Assembly (NCBI GenBank): GCA_015062115.1
Contig: SUVG01000002.1
Span: 62,001 to 126,000, forward strand
DNA length: 64,000 nucleotides
Origin: Elusimicrobium sp.
GTDB taxonomy: Bacteria > Elusimicrobiota > Elusimicrobia > Elusimicrobiales > Elusimicrobiaceae
Direction of reading: 5' to 3'
Shown: positions 15,149-23,344 of the stretch, one piece after another
Position numbering within the stretch: position 1 is the first letter of the stretch
Layout: every line of letters begins with the position of its first letter
Made by a program: the position numbers and the translations under genes
Notes under the pieces: model-generated
The model's input: only the letters and a program-made list of their open reading frames with translations
Told to the model about the DNA's origin: nothing
Database searches by the model: none

Positions 15149-15175
15149 TTAGCAGAGGGTTTTTTAGAGTGCTAA
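15149..15175 (+). promoter_or_regulatory. CIRCE-like HrcA operator, one degenerate half
   Basis: The 27-bp layout 9-N9-9 of CIRCE is kept. The right half GAGTGCTAA matches the consensus completely, while the left half reads TTAGCAGAG instead of TTAGCACTC, losing the inner three pairs. It starts two bases after the -10, so a bound repressor would block the start site. Confidence 0.8.
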
Positions 15176-15215
15176 AATAAAAAGCCTTTTTTCGAAGAAA
15201 TACGGGACAAAAATT

Positions 15216-16313
15216 ATGAGAATCCTAAAACCGGAAGTCGCCAAAGCGCGTAAAGAAAAAATTTTGAGGTGGGTGGTTCAGCAGTTTGTGGAAACCCGCC
15301 GTCCTGTCGGCTCGCAAATGATTGCCACCTCTGCCCTGCAAGATGTATCCAGTGCTACGGTGCGCAATATCATGAAGGAACTGGAAGAAGAAGGCTACCT
15401 CTATCAACCGCATACTTCCGGCGGACGTATCCCTACGGATAAAGCCTACCGCTATTATGTAGATTATTTGGCCAATGTACAAAAAATGGCCGCGCAAGAA
15501 CGCCAACGCATTGAAGAACAATATGATGCCCGCGTAAACGAAGTGGATAATATGCTGGTGCAAACTTCGCGTTTGTTGGCCATGCTTTCCGGCGCGGCGG
15601 GGTTTGTCTATACCTCTAATGTACAGGAACAACGGGTGCAACGGCTTGATTTTATTCCGTTGGCTCCCGGCATGATTTTGGCTATTTTGGTTACCGAGTC
15701 CGGCGCGGTGCGCCATTGGCCCGTACGCACCGGGTATGTGATAGAGCCCTCCCGCTTGCGCATTTTAAGCCGTTTTATTAACGAAGAGATTACCGGCCTT
15801 ACTTTGGCCGAAGCGCGCCGTATTTTGTGGGCTCATGTTCACTCCGGCCACCAAGAACTGGCCGGCGTGGCGGACTTGGCTACCCAAGTATTAAAAGATA
15901 TGGAGCGTCCGCAAGGTGATAACGAACTGTATGTGGAAGGGCTCGGCCGTCTGTTGGAAAACACCACGGAAGAAGATTACGAAGATTTGAAGCAAATGAT
16001 GCGTGTGGTAGAAGAACGCGACCGTTTTTCTTCGATGTTAAGCGAAAAAATGACGGATATGGAACGGTCTAATAAAAGGCTCAATGTCAGCATCGGCAGT
16101 GAAAACGAACTGAAAGAACTTAAAAACTTAAGCATCGTTTCTACTGCATGCCGAGTGGGGGATAAAACGGTAGGGATGATTGGTATTATCGGCCCGAAAC
16201 ACATGGAATACACAAGGGTAATGTCGTTAGTCAATTTTATCGGCAGTCTGCTTGAAACTTCCATGCAAAATTGGACGGCCCTGCCTTTGGGGGACGAAGA
16301 AGATTATGAGTAA
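15216..16313 (+). CDS. hrcA: Heat-inducible transcription repressor HrcA
   Basis: A 365-residue HrcA. The N-terminal winged helix has VETRRPVGSQMI and SSATVRNIMKELEEEGYLYQPHTSGGRIPTD; the central part is the GAF-like dimer domain (LDFIPLAPGMILAILVTESG) and the C-terminus has the family signature VGMIGIIGPKHMEYTRVMSLV. HrcA represses chaperone operons by binding CIRCE, and one is located just upstream, so autoregulation is expected. The ribosome site before ATG 15216 is weak (GGGAC). The stop overlaps grpE by 8 nt. Confidence 0.97.
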   Translation: MRILKPEVAKARKEKILRWVVQQFVETRRPVGSQMIATSALQDVSSATVRNIMKELEEEGYLYQPHTSGGRIPTDKAYRYYVDYLANVQKMAAQERQRIEEQYDARVNEVDNMLVQTSRLLAMLSGAAGFVYTSNVQEQRVQRLDFIPLAPGMILAILVTESGAVRHWPVRTGYVIEPSRLRILSRFINEEITGLTLAEARRILWAHVHSGHQELAGVADLATQVLKDMERPQGDNELYVEGLGRLLENTTEEDYEDLKQMMRVVEERDRFSSMLSEKMTDMERSNKRLNVSIGSENELKELKNLSIVSTACRVGDKTVGMIGIIGPKHMEYTRVMSLVNFIGSLLETSMQNWTALPLGDEEDYE

Positions 16314-16881
16314 GAAACATCAACATAAACCGGCGGAACAAGCCGCCGAAACGGAACTGGAACAGCAGGATTTACCGAAAGCGGAAGAACCGGAAGTAAA
16401 ACCGGAAGAAGTGCCTGCTGAAGAAAAAAAGCCCGATTATTACGACCAGTTGCTCCGTTTAAGTGCGGATTTTGACAATTACCGCAAACGCACCGAACGC
16501 GAAAAGGCATCTTTTTTGGCCTATGGCAAAAAACAACTGGCCGAAAAACTGTTGCCTTCTTATGAAGTTCTTTTGCGCCAACAGGAATTGTTGGAGAAAA
16601 AAGACGCCGAAGGCACTTGCGCCGAAGAATTGAAAAATTTTCAAGCGGGCTTTCGCATGATCGTTACGGAAATGGAAAAAGCCTTCAAATCCGAAGGGAT
16701 TGAACGCATGGACGTGCTCAATAAACCGTACGATCCCGATACACAGGAAGTAATGGCCATGGTGCCTGCTTCTGCCGAACAAGACGGTCTGGTTTTGCAA
16801 GAAGTGCAAATGGGTTTCTTGTTGGACGGCAAAGTGTTGCGCCCGGCACGCGTGCTGGTGGGGCAACATACGGAAGGGTAA
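16306..16881 (+). CDS. grpE: Nucleotide exchange factor GrpE
   Basis: A 191-residue GrpE that releases ADP from DnaK. It has an acidic, Glu-rich disordered N-terminus (to about residue 45), the long coiled helix with LLRLSADFDNYRKRTEREK, and the C-terminal beta wing (DGLVLQEVQMGFLLDGKVLRPARVLV). I choose ATG 16306, eight nt before the hrcA stop, since the upstream frame to 16252 is only hrcA sequence in another phase. Lies between hrcA and dnaK as in many bacteria. Confidence 0.96.
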   Translation: MSKKHQHKPAEQAAETELEQQDLPKAEEPEVKPEEVPAEEKKPDYYDQLLRLSADFDNYRKRTEREKASFLAYGKKQLAEKLLPSYEVLLRQQELLEKKDAEGTCAEELKNFQAGFRMIVTEMEKAFKSEGIERMDVLNKPYDPDTQEVMAMVPASAEQDGLVLQEVQMGFLLDGKVLRPARVLVGQHTEG

Positions 16882-16939
16882 TACCCTTTCTACAATTTAG
16901 GTGGGGTAAACCGAGATTTAACTTAAAGGAGAAAAAAGT

Positions 16940-18802
16940 ATGGCTAAAATTATTGGTATTGACTTAGGAACTTCTAACACGGCTGCCGCCGTTATGGAAG
17001 GCGGTAGAGGAACGATTATTCCCTCTGCCGAAGGAAGTTCTATCGGCGGAAAAGCTTTTCCGTCTTATGTTGCGTTTACGAAAGACGGGCAACGCCTCGT
17101 AGGGGAACCGGCTCGCCGTCAGGCCATCGCCAACCCCGAAGGCACTGTAACCGCCTTCAAACGCAAAATGGGGGAAAACTACAAATTTAACTTGCGCGGT
17201 CAGGAATTTACGCCTCAACAACTTTCCGCGTTTGTCTTGCAAAAAGTAAAAAAAGACGCCGAAGCCTTTTTGGGCGAAACGGTAGAAAAAGCCGTTATCA
17301 CGGTGCCTGCTTATTTTAACGATAACCAACGCCAGGCCACCAAAGATGCCGGCCGCATCGCCGGGCTCGAAGTGGTGCGCTTGGTAAACGAACCGACCGC
17401 CGCCGCGTTGGCCTTCGGTATCGACAAAGCCGGTAAAGAACAAAAAGTTCTCGTTTTCGACTTGGGTGGCGGTACTTTGGACGTAACCATCATGGAAATG
17501 GGAAAAGAAGGTACCTTTGATGTGCTTTCCACCTCCGGGGATACGCAACTGGGCGGTACGGATATGGACAATGCCATCATTTCTTGGATGATTGACGAAT
17601 TCCGCAAACAAACCGGTATCGATTTGACCAACGACAAACAAGCCGCTCAACGCTTGAAAGACGCCGCCGAAAAGGCCAAAATCGAACTTTCCACCACCAT
17701 GGAAACCGATATTAACTTGCCTTACCTTTCCGTAGGGGAAGACGGCCCGAAACACTTGGAACTTCGTTTGTCTCGTGCCAAATTGGAAAACTTGGTGGAC
17801 GACATTGTTAAACGCTGCGGTAAATCGGTCAATCAAGCCTTGTCCGATGCTTCCTTAAGCGCTTCCCAAATCGACCGCATCATCTTGGTCGGCGGCCCTA
17901 CCCGCATGCCGATTGTGCAAAAATATGTGGAAGATTTGGTCGGTAAAAAAATTGAACGCGGTATTGACCCGATGGAATGCGTGTCTATCGGTGCGGCCGT
18001 ACAAGCCGGTATTTTGACCGGGGAAGTGAAAGATGTGCTTCTGTTGGACGTAACCCCGCTTTCCTTAGGTTTGGAAACCTTGGGCGGCGTGTGCACTCGC
18101 CTGATTGAACGCAACACCACGATTCCGGTGCGCAAAACGCAAGTATTTTCTACCGCTTCGGACAACCAACCCGCGGTAACCATCAATGTCTTGCAAGGGG
18201 AACGCCCCATGGCTAAAGACAATGTGCCGCTCGGTAAATTTGACTTGGACGGTATCCCGCCGGCTCCGCGCGGTGTGCCGCAAATTGAAGTAACGTTTGA
18301 TATTGATGCCAACGGTATCTTAAATGTTTCCGCTAAAGACTTGGGCACCAATAAAGAACAACATATCACCATTACTTCTTCCAACAAACTCAGCGATGCC
18401 GAAGTAGATAAATTCGTCAAAGAAGCCGAAAAGTTTGCCGAAGAAGATAAAAAACAAAAAGAAATCATTGAAGCCAAAAACCAAGGCGACAGCGTGCTTT
18501 TCCAAACGGAAAAAGCCCTCAAAGAATACGGCGATAAAGTATCCCAAGAGGAACGCGGTAAAATCGACCAAGCCCTTAACGACTTGCGCGATGCTTTGAA
18601 AACCGACGATGCCGCCAAAATCAAATCCGCCACCGATGCGGCTTTGCAAGCCAGCCAAAAATTAGGCGAAGCCATGTACAAAGCCCAACAAGGTGCCGCC
18701 GGTGCGGCCGGGGCCCAACCGGGTGCCGATGCTGCCCAAGCCGGTGCGGCCAATAACGGCGGTAAAGATGATGTGGTAGAAGCCGAAGTGGTTGATAAAT
18801 AA
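16940..18802 (+). CDS. dnaK: Chaperone protein DnaK (Hsp70)
   Basis: A 620-residue Hsp70. The nucleotide-binding domain has [56 protein letters not shown] and [10 protein letters not shown]; the hydrophobic linker is [12 protein letters not shown]; the substrate domain and helical lid follow, ending with an Ala/Gly-rich tail and the acidic [11 protein letters not shown]. An excellent ribosome site (AAAGGAG) precedes ATG 16940. A strong terminator follows, and dnaJ, which often comes next, is absent. Confidence 0.98.
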   Translation: MAKIIGIDLGTSNTAAAVMEGGRGTIIPSAEGSSIGGKAFPSYVAFTKDGQRLVGEPARRQAIANPEGTVTAFKRKMGENYKFNLRGQEFTPQQLSAFVLQKVKKDAEAFLGETVEKAVITVPAYFNDNQRQATKDAGRIAGLEVVRLVNEPTAAALAFGIDKAGKEQKVLVFDLGGGTLDVTIMEMGKEGTFDVLSTSGDTQLGGTDMDNAIISWMIDEFRKQTGIDLTNDKQAAQRLKDAAEKAKIELSTTMETDINLPYLSVGEDGPKHLELRLSRAKLENLVDDIVKRCGKSVNQALSDASLSASQIDRIILVGGPTRMPIVQKYVEDLVGKKIERGIDPMECVSIGAAVQAGILTGEVKDVLLLDVTPLSLGLETLGGVCTRLIERNTTIPVRKTQVFSTASDNQPAVTINVLQGERPMAKDNVPLGKFDLDGIPPAPRGVPQIEVTFDIDANGILNVSAKDLGTNKEQHITITSSNKLSDAEVDKFVKEAEKFAEEDKKQKEIIEAKNQGDSVLFQTEKALKEYGDKVSQEERGKIDQALNDLRDALKTDDAAKIKSATDAALQASQKLGEAMYKAQQGAAGAAGAQPGADAAQAGAANNGGKDDVVEAEVVDK

Positions 18803-18820
18803 GTTCTTACCCGCACTTAT

Positions 18821-18857
18821 AAAAAGAGCAGAGACTGGTTTGTTTCTGCTCTTTTTT
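18821..18857 (+). terminator. Terminator after dnaK
   Basis: AAAAAGAGCAGA (18821-18832) pairs with TCTGCTCTTTTTT (18845-18857); the T-run is part of the right arm. It separates the chaperone operon from rsmE, which has its own start signals. Confidence 0.9.
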
Positions 18858-18867
18858 GTTGGGTATC

Positions 18868-18905
18868 TTCCGCGTTTTCTCTTAAAAAAGTAAAATATAA
18901 ATATG
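18868..18905 (+). promoter_or_regulatory. Candidate leaderless promoter of rsmE
   Basis: TAAAAT (18891-18896), then ATAAAT, then the ATG of rsmE with no Shine-Dalgarno sequence. A possible -35 is TTCCGC (18868-18873) at 17 bp. The core is identical to that at tatD. Confidence 0.5.
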
Positions 18906-19598
18906 CCCCAATATTTAGCAGATATCAAAGAAACCGAATTTTTCTTAATGGACGAAGAAGCCCACCACGCCACCAGCGTTGCCCGCCGCAAAGAAGGGGA
19001 CGAAATCCGCGTGTTTGACGGTAAAGGCCGTCAATACATGGGCCGAATAGACCGCGTCCAAAAGAAATTCGTACGCGGTACTTTGCTTGCCCCGTGCGAA
19101 GTGCGCCGTGTGCCGCTTTCGTTAGAACTTTGTTTTGCTCCCAATTCCCGCGTAGGGTTGGAGGAAGTGCTTGATAAGGGCACCCAACTCGGGGTTTCTT
19201 TCTTCCGCCCGATTATCACGGAAAGAAGCGAATATGATGTGCTGAAAAAATGGGACGGGAAAAACGACCGCTGGCATCAAATTATGATTTCTGCCTGTAA
19301 ACAATGCAACACTCCTTTTGTGCCGCAGATTTTGCCTCCTGCTAAATTTACGCAGGTATTGGCTGAACAAAAACCTTCTTTAATTACTTACGAAGCCGAA
19401 CAAACCCATACGCTTGCTTGGGGTATGGAACAACTCGGCAACCCGCAAGCCGTGCGTGTATTTGTGGGGCCTGCCGGCGGTTGGACGGAAGAAGAAATCT
19501 CTTTGGCGGCAGAATACCGCATTTTGCCCGTTACTTTGGGTGTAAACATTTTGCGTGCCGAAACGGCCTGTATTGCCGCAGCGGCTAAACTTTTATAA
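18903..19598 (+). CDS. rsmE: 16S rRNA (uracil(1498)-N(3))-methyltransferase
   Basis: A 231-residue SPOUT methyltransferase. Features: the N-terminal PUA-like part with HHATSVARRKEGDEIRVFDGKG, and the C-terminal knot with VFVGPAGGWTEEEI and LGVNILRAETACIAA that binds SAM. RsmE methylates U1498 in the 16S rRNA decoding region. The start codon lacks a ribosome site (see candidate leaderless promoter). The stop overlaps the mtaB start in TAATG. Confidence 0.95.
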   Translation: MPQYLADIKETEFFLMDEEAHHATSVARRKEGDEIRVFDGKGRQYMGRIDRVQKKFVRGTLLAPCEVRRVPLSLELCFAPNSRVGLEEVLDKGTQLGVSFFRPIITERSEYDVLKKWDGKNDRWHQIMISACKQCNTPFVPQILPPAKFTQVLAEQKPSLITYEAEQTHTLAWGMEQLGNPQAVRVFVGPAGGWTEEEISLAAEYRILPVTLGVNILRAETACIAAAAKLL

Positions 19599-20830
19599 TG
19601 ACTACTTTTTTTATTAAAACTTTCGGTTGTCGCGTTAACCAAGTGGAAAGCCAAGCCATTTTGGAACAGTTTTTGCGTTCGGGTATGGCAGTGGCCGATT
19701 CCTTTGAAACGGCTGATATTTGTGTGCTAAACACTTGTACCGTTACGCATCAAGCCGATAAAGATGTGGAAAAGCAAATCCGTCAAATTTTGCGCCGCAA
19801 CCCGAAGGCGCGTTTGGTACTTACGGGTTGTTATGCTGCGGCACATAGCCGGTCGGTAAAGGAAAAATTCCCCCAAGCCGAAATTGTTGGTAAGTACGAT
19901 TTGGGCAAAGCCCTGTTTAATACCGAAGATGTATGCTGGACGGTTTCCGGCCATGAAGGGCACAGCCGTGCTTTTATCAAAATACAAGACGGGTGTGATT
20001 GTTTCTGTTCGTATTGTATTGTTCCGTTTGCGCGGAACATAAAACGATCCAAACCGTTGCAAGATGTATTGAGCGAGATTAAAACCTTGGAAGAAAAAGG
20101 TTTTGCGGAAGTTGTGCTGACGGGCATTAACATCGGCAATTATCTTTGTCCCCAAAGCGGTGCGGATTTGGCCGCCCTTTGCGAAGAAATTGCCCGTTTG
20201 CCCGGAAATTTCAGGATTCGTTTTTCCTCTATTGAACTTCAAACGGTAACCGAGGGTGTCGTGCGCGCGATGGCCGCTTATCCGCATCGTTTTTGCAATT
20301 ACTTCCATTTGCCTTTACAAGCCGGGTGCGACAAAGTACTGCGGGATATGAACCGCCACTATGATACAAAAGCCTATCGGGCCCGCGTGGAAGATTTACG
20401 CGCCCGGGTACCTCATATAGGCATTTTTGCCGATGTGATAGCGGGCTATCCCACGGAAACGGAAGCCGATTTCGAAGAAACTTATTCTTTTATCGAAGAA
20501 AATTGTTTGGCGGGGTTGCATGTGTTTAGTTATTCTCCGCGGCCCGGTACCAAAGCGGCTCTTTTACCGCAACTTCCCTTGCAGGAAATCAAACGCCGTG
20601 CCGAACGCTTGCGCGACTTGGATAAAAAACTGCGCGCGCGGTTTGCCGCCTCTCTTGTAGGAACGGAACAAACAGTGTTTATGGAAGAACGCAAGGACGG
20701 TTTGCCTCACGGTATTAGTGGCAACTTTCAGCAAGTGGTGTTGGAAGGGGAAAATATCCCTACCCGCGGCTTGGTGCGGGTTCGCATCACCCGTGCGGAA
20801 GGGCCGTTGTGTTTCGCGGAAGTTTTATAG
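19598..20830 (+). CDS. mtaB: tRNA t6A37 methylthiotransferase MtaB
   Basis: A 410-residue radical-SAM methylthiotransferase that converts t6A to ms2t6A at position 37 of ANN-decoding tRNAs. Three N-terminal cysteines (FGCRVNQ, LNTCTVT, LTGCYA) bind the auxiliary cluster, CDCFCSYC gives the radical-SAM CxxxCxxC, and the C-terminal TRAM domain is short. The N-terminus FIKTFGCRVNQVES is typical of MtaB (YqeV) rather than MiaB or RimO. The hrcA-grpE-dnaK-(dnaJ)-rsmE-mtaB order is known from Firmicutes and others. Ends at a bidirectional terminator. Confidence 0.94.
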   Translation: MTTFFIKTFGCRVNQVESQAILEQFLRSGMAVADSFETADICVLNTCTVTHQADKDVEKQIRQILRRNPKARLVLTGCYAAAHSRSVKEKFPQAEIVGKYDLGKALFNTEDVCWTVSGHEGHSRAFIKIQDGCDCFCSYCIVPFARNIKRSKPLQDVLSEIKTLEEKGFAEVVLTGINIGNYLCPQSGADLAALCEEIARLPGNFRIRFSSIELQTVTEGVVRAMAAYPHRFCNYFHLPLQAGCDKVLRDMNRHYDTKAYRARVEDLRARVPHIGIFADVIAGYPTETEADFEETYSFIEENCLAGLHVFSYSPRPGTKAALLPQLPLQEIKRRAERLRDLDKKLRARFAASLVGTEQTVFMEERKDGLPHGISGNFQQVVLEGENIPTRGLVRVRITRAEGPLCFAEVL

Positions 20831-20846
20831 ATTAGAATATCACATC

Positions 20847-20878
20847 AAAAACGGACGAGCCAAAACTCGTCCGTTTTT
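20847..20878. terminator. Bidirectional terminator between mtaB and the GH3-like gene
   Basis: AAAAACGGACGAG pairs with CTCGTCCGTTTTT around loop CCAAAA; T-runs on both strands serve the convergent genes. Confidence 0.9.
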
Positions 20879-20895
20879 ATTTTTTATGGGTTTTG

Positions 20896-21846
20896 TTATT
20901 TTGTAAAACTGGCCCCGGCCATATCAAACGCGTCTTTTAGATTCATCGGTTCCGGGCCGGCATTTACCACGCGGCTAATAAATAATTCGTGGTTGGAGAT
21001 GGAGTGAATTATTTCGTCCAACAAAAGCCCTCTGTCGGCTTCGCGTTCTACGGCATCAATCACGGTTTGCGCATTTTTGGGAGCCAAGATATTTTCAACT
21101 CCGCAATGCAACATTTTTACTGCGCTGGCTTCCTCGTAGCGAACCCTGCCCTTGAAAAGAGGAAAACTGATTACGCACCCTTTATAGTTAAGGCGTTTTT
21201 TCAAAAGGCCCTTAATCATTTTGTCCGACAGCATGGCCTGGCTATCATTATCAATGTTGGGGAAAATCATATCCGAAGGCATAATGGCATCGGCCCGGCG
21301 GAAAATGTGTTTGTAGGGTACAAATTCCGCATCTTCCATTTGCGCCAAAGTTTTCAGTACACCCGAAACTCCCGGGAAATACTTGATGCAGTTAAGCGCG
21401 CCGCCGTTGGATAACCCGGCGATAAAATCACCGGCCAAATGCGTAACAGTTAACGGGACATCGCTAAAAGCGGGGGAGGAATAGCCCAAGTCAATCACGG
21501 GAGCCAACACCCAATCGAGCCCTGCCGCGCGGGCCATACGGGCAATTAAATTGCCTTTTTTGTAGGCCGCGTCTTGCGGGCTGGGAAAGGAAGAAAGAGA
21601 GTTATTAAGCGGCAGGGAAGGCGCATCGGTAATAATTTCGCTTAAATCTTCCGCGATATCGGCGCAGAACAATAATTCATCGTAAGGGGATATTTCGCTC
21701 ATGCGGCGGGTAAAGTCGAGCGTTTCTTGGGCTGTTCCGCCATAAACGCAAAAACCGCCTACGCCGCGACGGGCTAAATCTTCGGCTTCTTGCAAACTGC
21801 TTTCGCCAAACCAAAAACCGGGAAAAACAATACGCGCTGGTTTCAT
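20896..21846 (-). CDS. Degenerate GH3-family (NagZ-like) protein lacking the nucleophile
   Basis: A 316-residue TIM-barrel protein resembling the N-terminal domain of GH3 beta-N-acetylhexosaminidases. Family landmarks: GVGGFCVYGG near residue 29, WVLAPVIDLGY (112-122), CIKYFPGVSG (153-162, the KHFPG site) and AIMPSDMIFPNID (187-199). Catalytic residues look lost: the loop after KYFPG lacks the Asp-x-His dyad of NagZ, and the strand that carries the nucleophile reads VISFPLF (225-231), with Phe where SDD/TDA places Asp. A non-catalytic binding or scaffolding role is therefore likely. AGGAG precedes ATG 21846; no signal peptide. It is the last gene after ndk and an alpha/beta-hydrolase-fold gene. 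Confidence 0.7.
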   Translation of the reverse strand: MKPARIVFPGFWFGESSLQEAEDLARRGVGGFCVYGGTAQETLDFTRRMSEISPYDELLFCADIAEDLSEIITDAPSLPLNNSLSSFPSPQDAAYKKGNLIARMARAAGLDWVLAPVIDLGYSSPAFSDVPLTVTHLAGDFIAGLSNGGALNCIKYFPGVSGVLKTLAQMEDAEFVPYKHIFRRADAIMPSDMIFPNIDNDSQAMLSDKMIKGLLKKRLNYKGCVISFPLFKGRVRYEEASAVKMLHCGVENILAPKNAQTVIDAVEREADRGLLLDEIIHSISNHELFISRVVNAGPEPMNLKDAFDMAGASFTK

Positions 21847-21867
21847 TTTTTTCTCCTGGAAAATGCG

Positions 21868-22725
21868 CTATAAATTTTCAAGTACGGACGGAAAGAGAGA
21901 TTCTTCCGTGTCGGAAGGGGCAACCATAACCCCTTCGGTTTCCGTCATTTCGGCGGAAGCATCTTCCGTTTCGTCCGGAAGGAGTTCCGGCTTTTGCGGA
22001 GTTTTCAGCCATTGCAAAAGAGACGGAATTAAATACTTATCCAACATTTCATGAGAAGTTAAATCGTAGGCGGTCAAAAAGGTAACTTTGCCTTCGCCTG
22101 CCGTTAAAAAAGCCACATTGCGAAGCACGCTGGCTTCCAAAAACATTTTTTTATCCGCGGCCCCGGCGGCGATTAAAGTGTTGCCCTTATAAAGCCGCAT
22201 GGCAGGAATAGAAAGTACCGCGCGGTTGTTGGTAGTGGGGCTGATGAGGGCCAGTAGCGCAGTGTCGGGCCAAAAGGTCATGCTTTTGGCAGCCACATTG
22301 GCACCTAACCCCGCGCCTAACACAACAATGCTTGCGGCCGGAACTCTTTTTTTGTCTAAAAAGGAAAGTGCCGCGTCCACATCGCGGGTCATTTTGTTAA
22401 ATTGGTTATCCACCCCTTCGCGGGCGAATTTGCGGTAATCTTCTTTATTGGTGCTTTGCCCGTGGCCTCTTAAGTCTAAAGCCAAATAGCCAAAGCCTTC
22501 TTTGGCAAGGGCGTTCTTAAAAGTGGAAAATTGTTCTTTATTTTTACCTAAATCGTGCAATAACACGACGGTACGGTTGTTTTCTTGTGCGGGAGAATAG
22601 AGGGCGGATAGTATCCATCCGTCCTGCGTGGAAAGGGAAATAACTTCTTCCGCGCCGAAAAGCGGAAGAGAGGCAAAAAATGCCAAGCAAAACGGCGCGG
22701 AAAATTTAAGCAAACGGTTGAACAT
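21868..22725 (-). CDS. Secreted alpha/beta-hydrolase-fold protein with Gly at the nucleophile
   Basis: A 285-residue protein with a signal peptide (cleavage probably after LPLFGA, residue about 25). The alpha/beta hydrolase fold is clear: VVLLHDLG (53-60), ALDLRGHGQS (82-91), an Asp in GAADKKMF and a His in DLTSHEM. At the nucleophile elbow the expected GxSxG reads GAGLGAN (137-143) with Gly139 replacing Ser, so ordinary esterase activity should be absent. The C-terminus (about 245-285) is acidic and disordered. The start is joined to the ndk stop (TAGATG), with GAGGTG upstream inside ndk. Confidence 0.78.
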   Translation of the reverse strand: MFNRLLKFSAPFCLAFFASLPLFGAEEVISLSTQDGWILSALYSPAQENNRTVVLLHDLGKNKEQFSTFKNALAKEGFGYLALDLRGHGQSTNKEDYRKFAREGVDNQFNKMTRDVDAALSFLDKKRVPAASIVVLGAGLGANVAAKSMTFWPDTALLALISPTTNNRAVLSIPAMRLYKGNTLIAAGAADKKMFLEASVLRNVAFLTAGEGKVTFLTAYDLTSHEMLDKYLIPSLLQWLKTPQKPELLPDETEDASAEMTETEGVMVAPSDTEESLFPSVLENL

Positions 22726-23184
22726 CTAGCAGTCCAACACCTCTTCGGGTCTAAACCAAAGTGCAATTTCTTTTTCGGCATCTTCCGGAGAACCGGAGGC
22801 GTGCACGCAGTTTTGCATTACATCGCCGATAAAGCGGCCGAAACTGCCGCGGATTGTCCACGGAGCGGCTTTTTCCGGGTTGGTGCTGCCGATTTCCTGA
22901 CGGATTTTGGCAATGGCGTTTTCGCCTTGGAACACGAAGGCATAAATTTTATGGTTCGGCACATTGTTGAATTCACCCATCATGTATTGGATAACTTCAT
23001 CTAAGAAGGGTTTGCCTTCTAAGTTTTTGTAATGGGCGCGCGCCAACTCTTCGGTAAGCGAAACTACCTTGGCCCCGGTCATTTGCAGGCCGAGGTGATC
23101 TAAACGGTCTAAAATAAGACCGCTGATGCGTTTTTCAATAGCATCAGGTTTAATAAGAACAAGGGTTCTTTCTATATATCTCAT
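22726..23184 (-). CDS. ndk: Nucleoside diphosphate kinase
   Basis: A 152-residue Ndk, equilibrating NDP and NTP pools by a phosphohistidine intermediate. RTLVLIKPDAIEK opens the protein, and active-site His128 sits in NCVHASGSPEDAEKEI. Length is slightly above the usual 135-145 because of small insertions near residues 75 and 100. ATG 23184 has no Shine-Dalgarno sequence; a promoter with TTGACA and TATAAT ends 6 nt before it, so a leaderless transcript is predicted. It heads the operon with the two pseudo-hydrolases. Confidence 0.96.
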   Translation of the reverse strand: MRYIERTLVLIKPDAIEKRISGLILDRLDHLGLQMTGAKVVSLTEELARAHYKNLEGKPFLDEVIQYMMGEFNNVPNHKIYAFVFQGENAIAKIRQEIGSTNPEKAAPWTIRGSFGRFIGDVMQNCVHASGSPEDAEKEIALWFRPEEVLDC

Positions 23185-23190
23185 AAAAAC

Positions 23191-23218
23191 ATTATACCAA
23201 TATAGCAGAGCGTGTCAA
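23191..23218 (-). promoter_or_regulatory. Consensus promoter placing the start site at the ndk ATG
   Basis: On the minus strand TTGACA (23213-23218) and TATAAT (23191-23196) are separated by 16 bp. The ATG of ndk starts 7 nt after the last base of the -10, the usual distance to a transcription start. Confidence 0.75.
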
Positions 23219-23344
23219 ACTCATTTTCGTACGCGAAGGAATTTTCGTGTGCCTTTGCGTGTATTTAAGTATAATAAAAAGTAACGAATTGTTTTGTTGT
23301 ATAGATAAACATATCCTGTTCGGCTTAGCGAAAGGAGAAGGAAA

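Noticed and set aside
17833-18816. 327-codon open frame on the minus strand
   Set aside because: Antisense to dnaK; Ser-rich shadow without a start signal.
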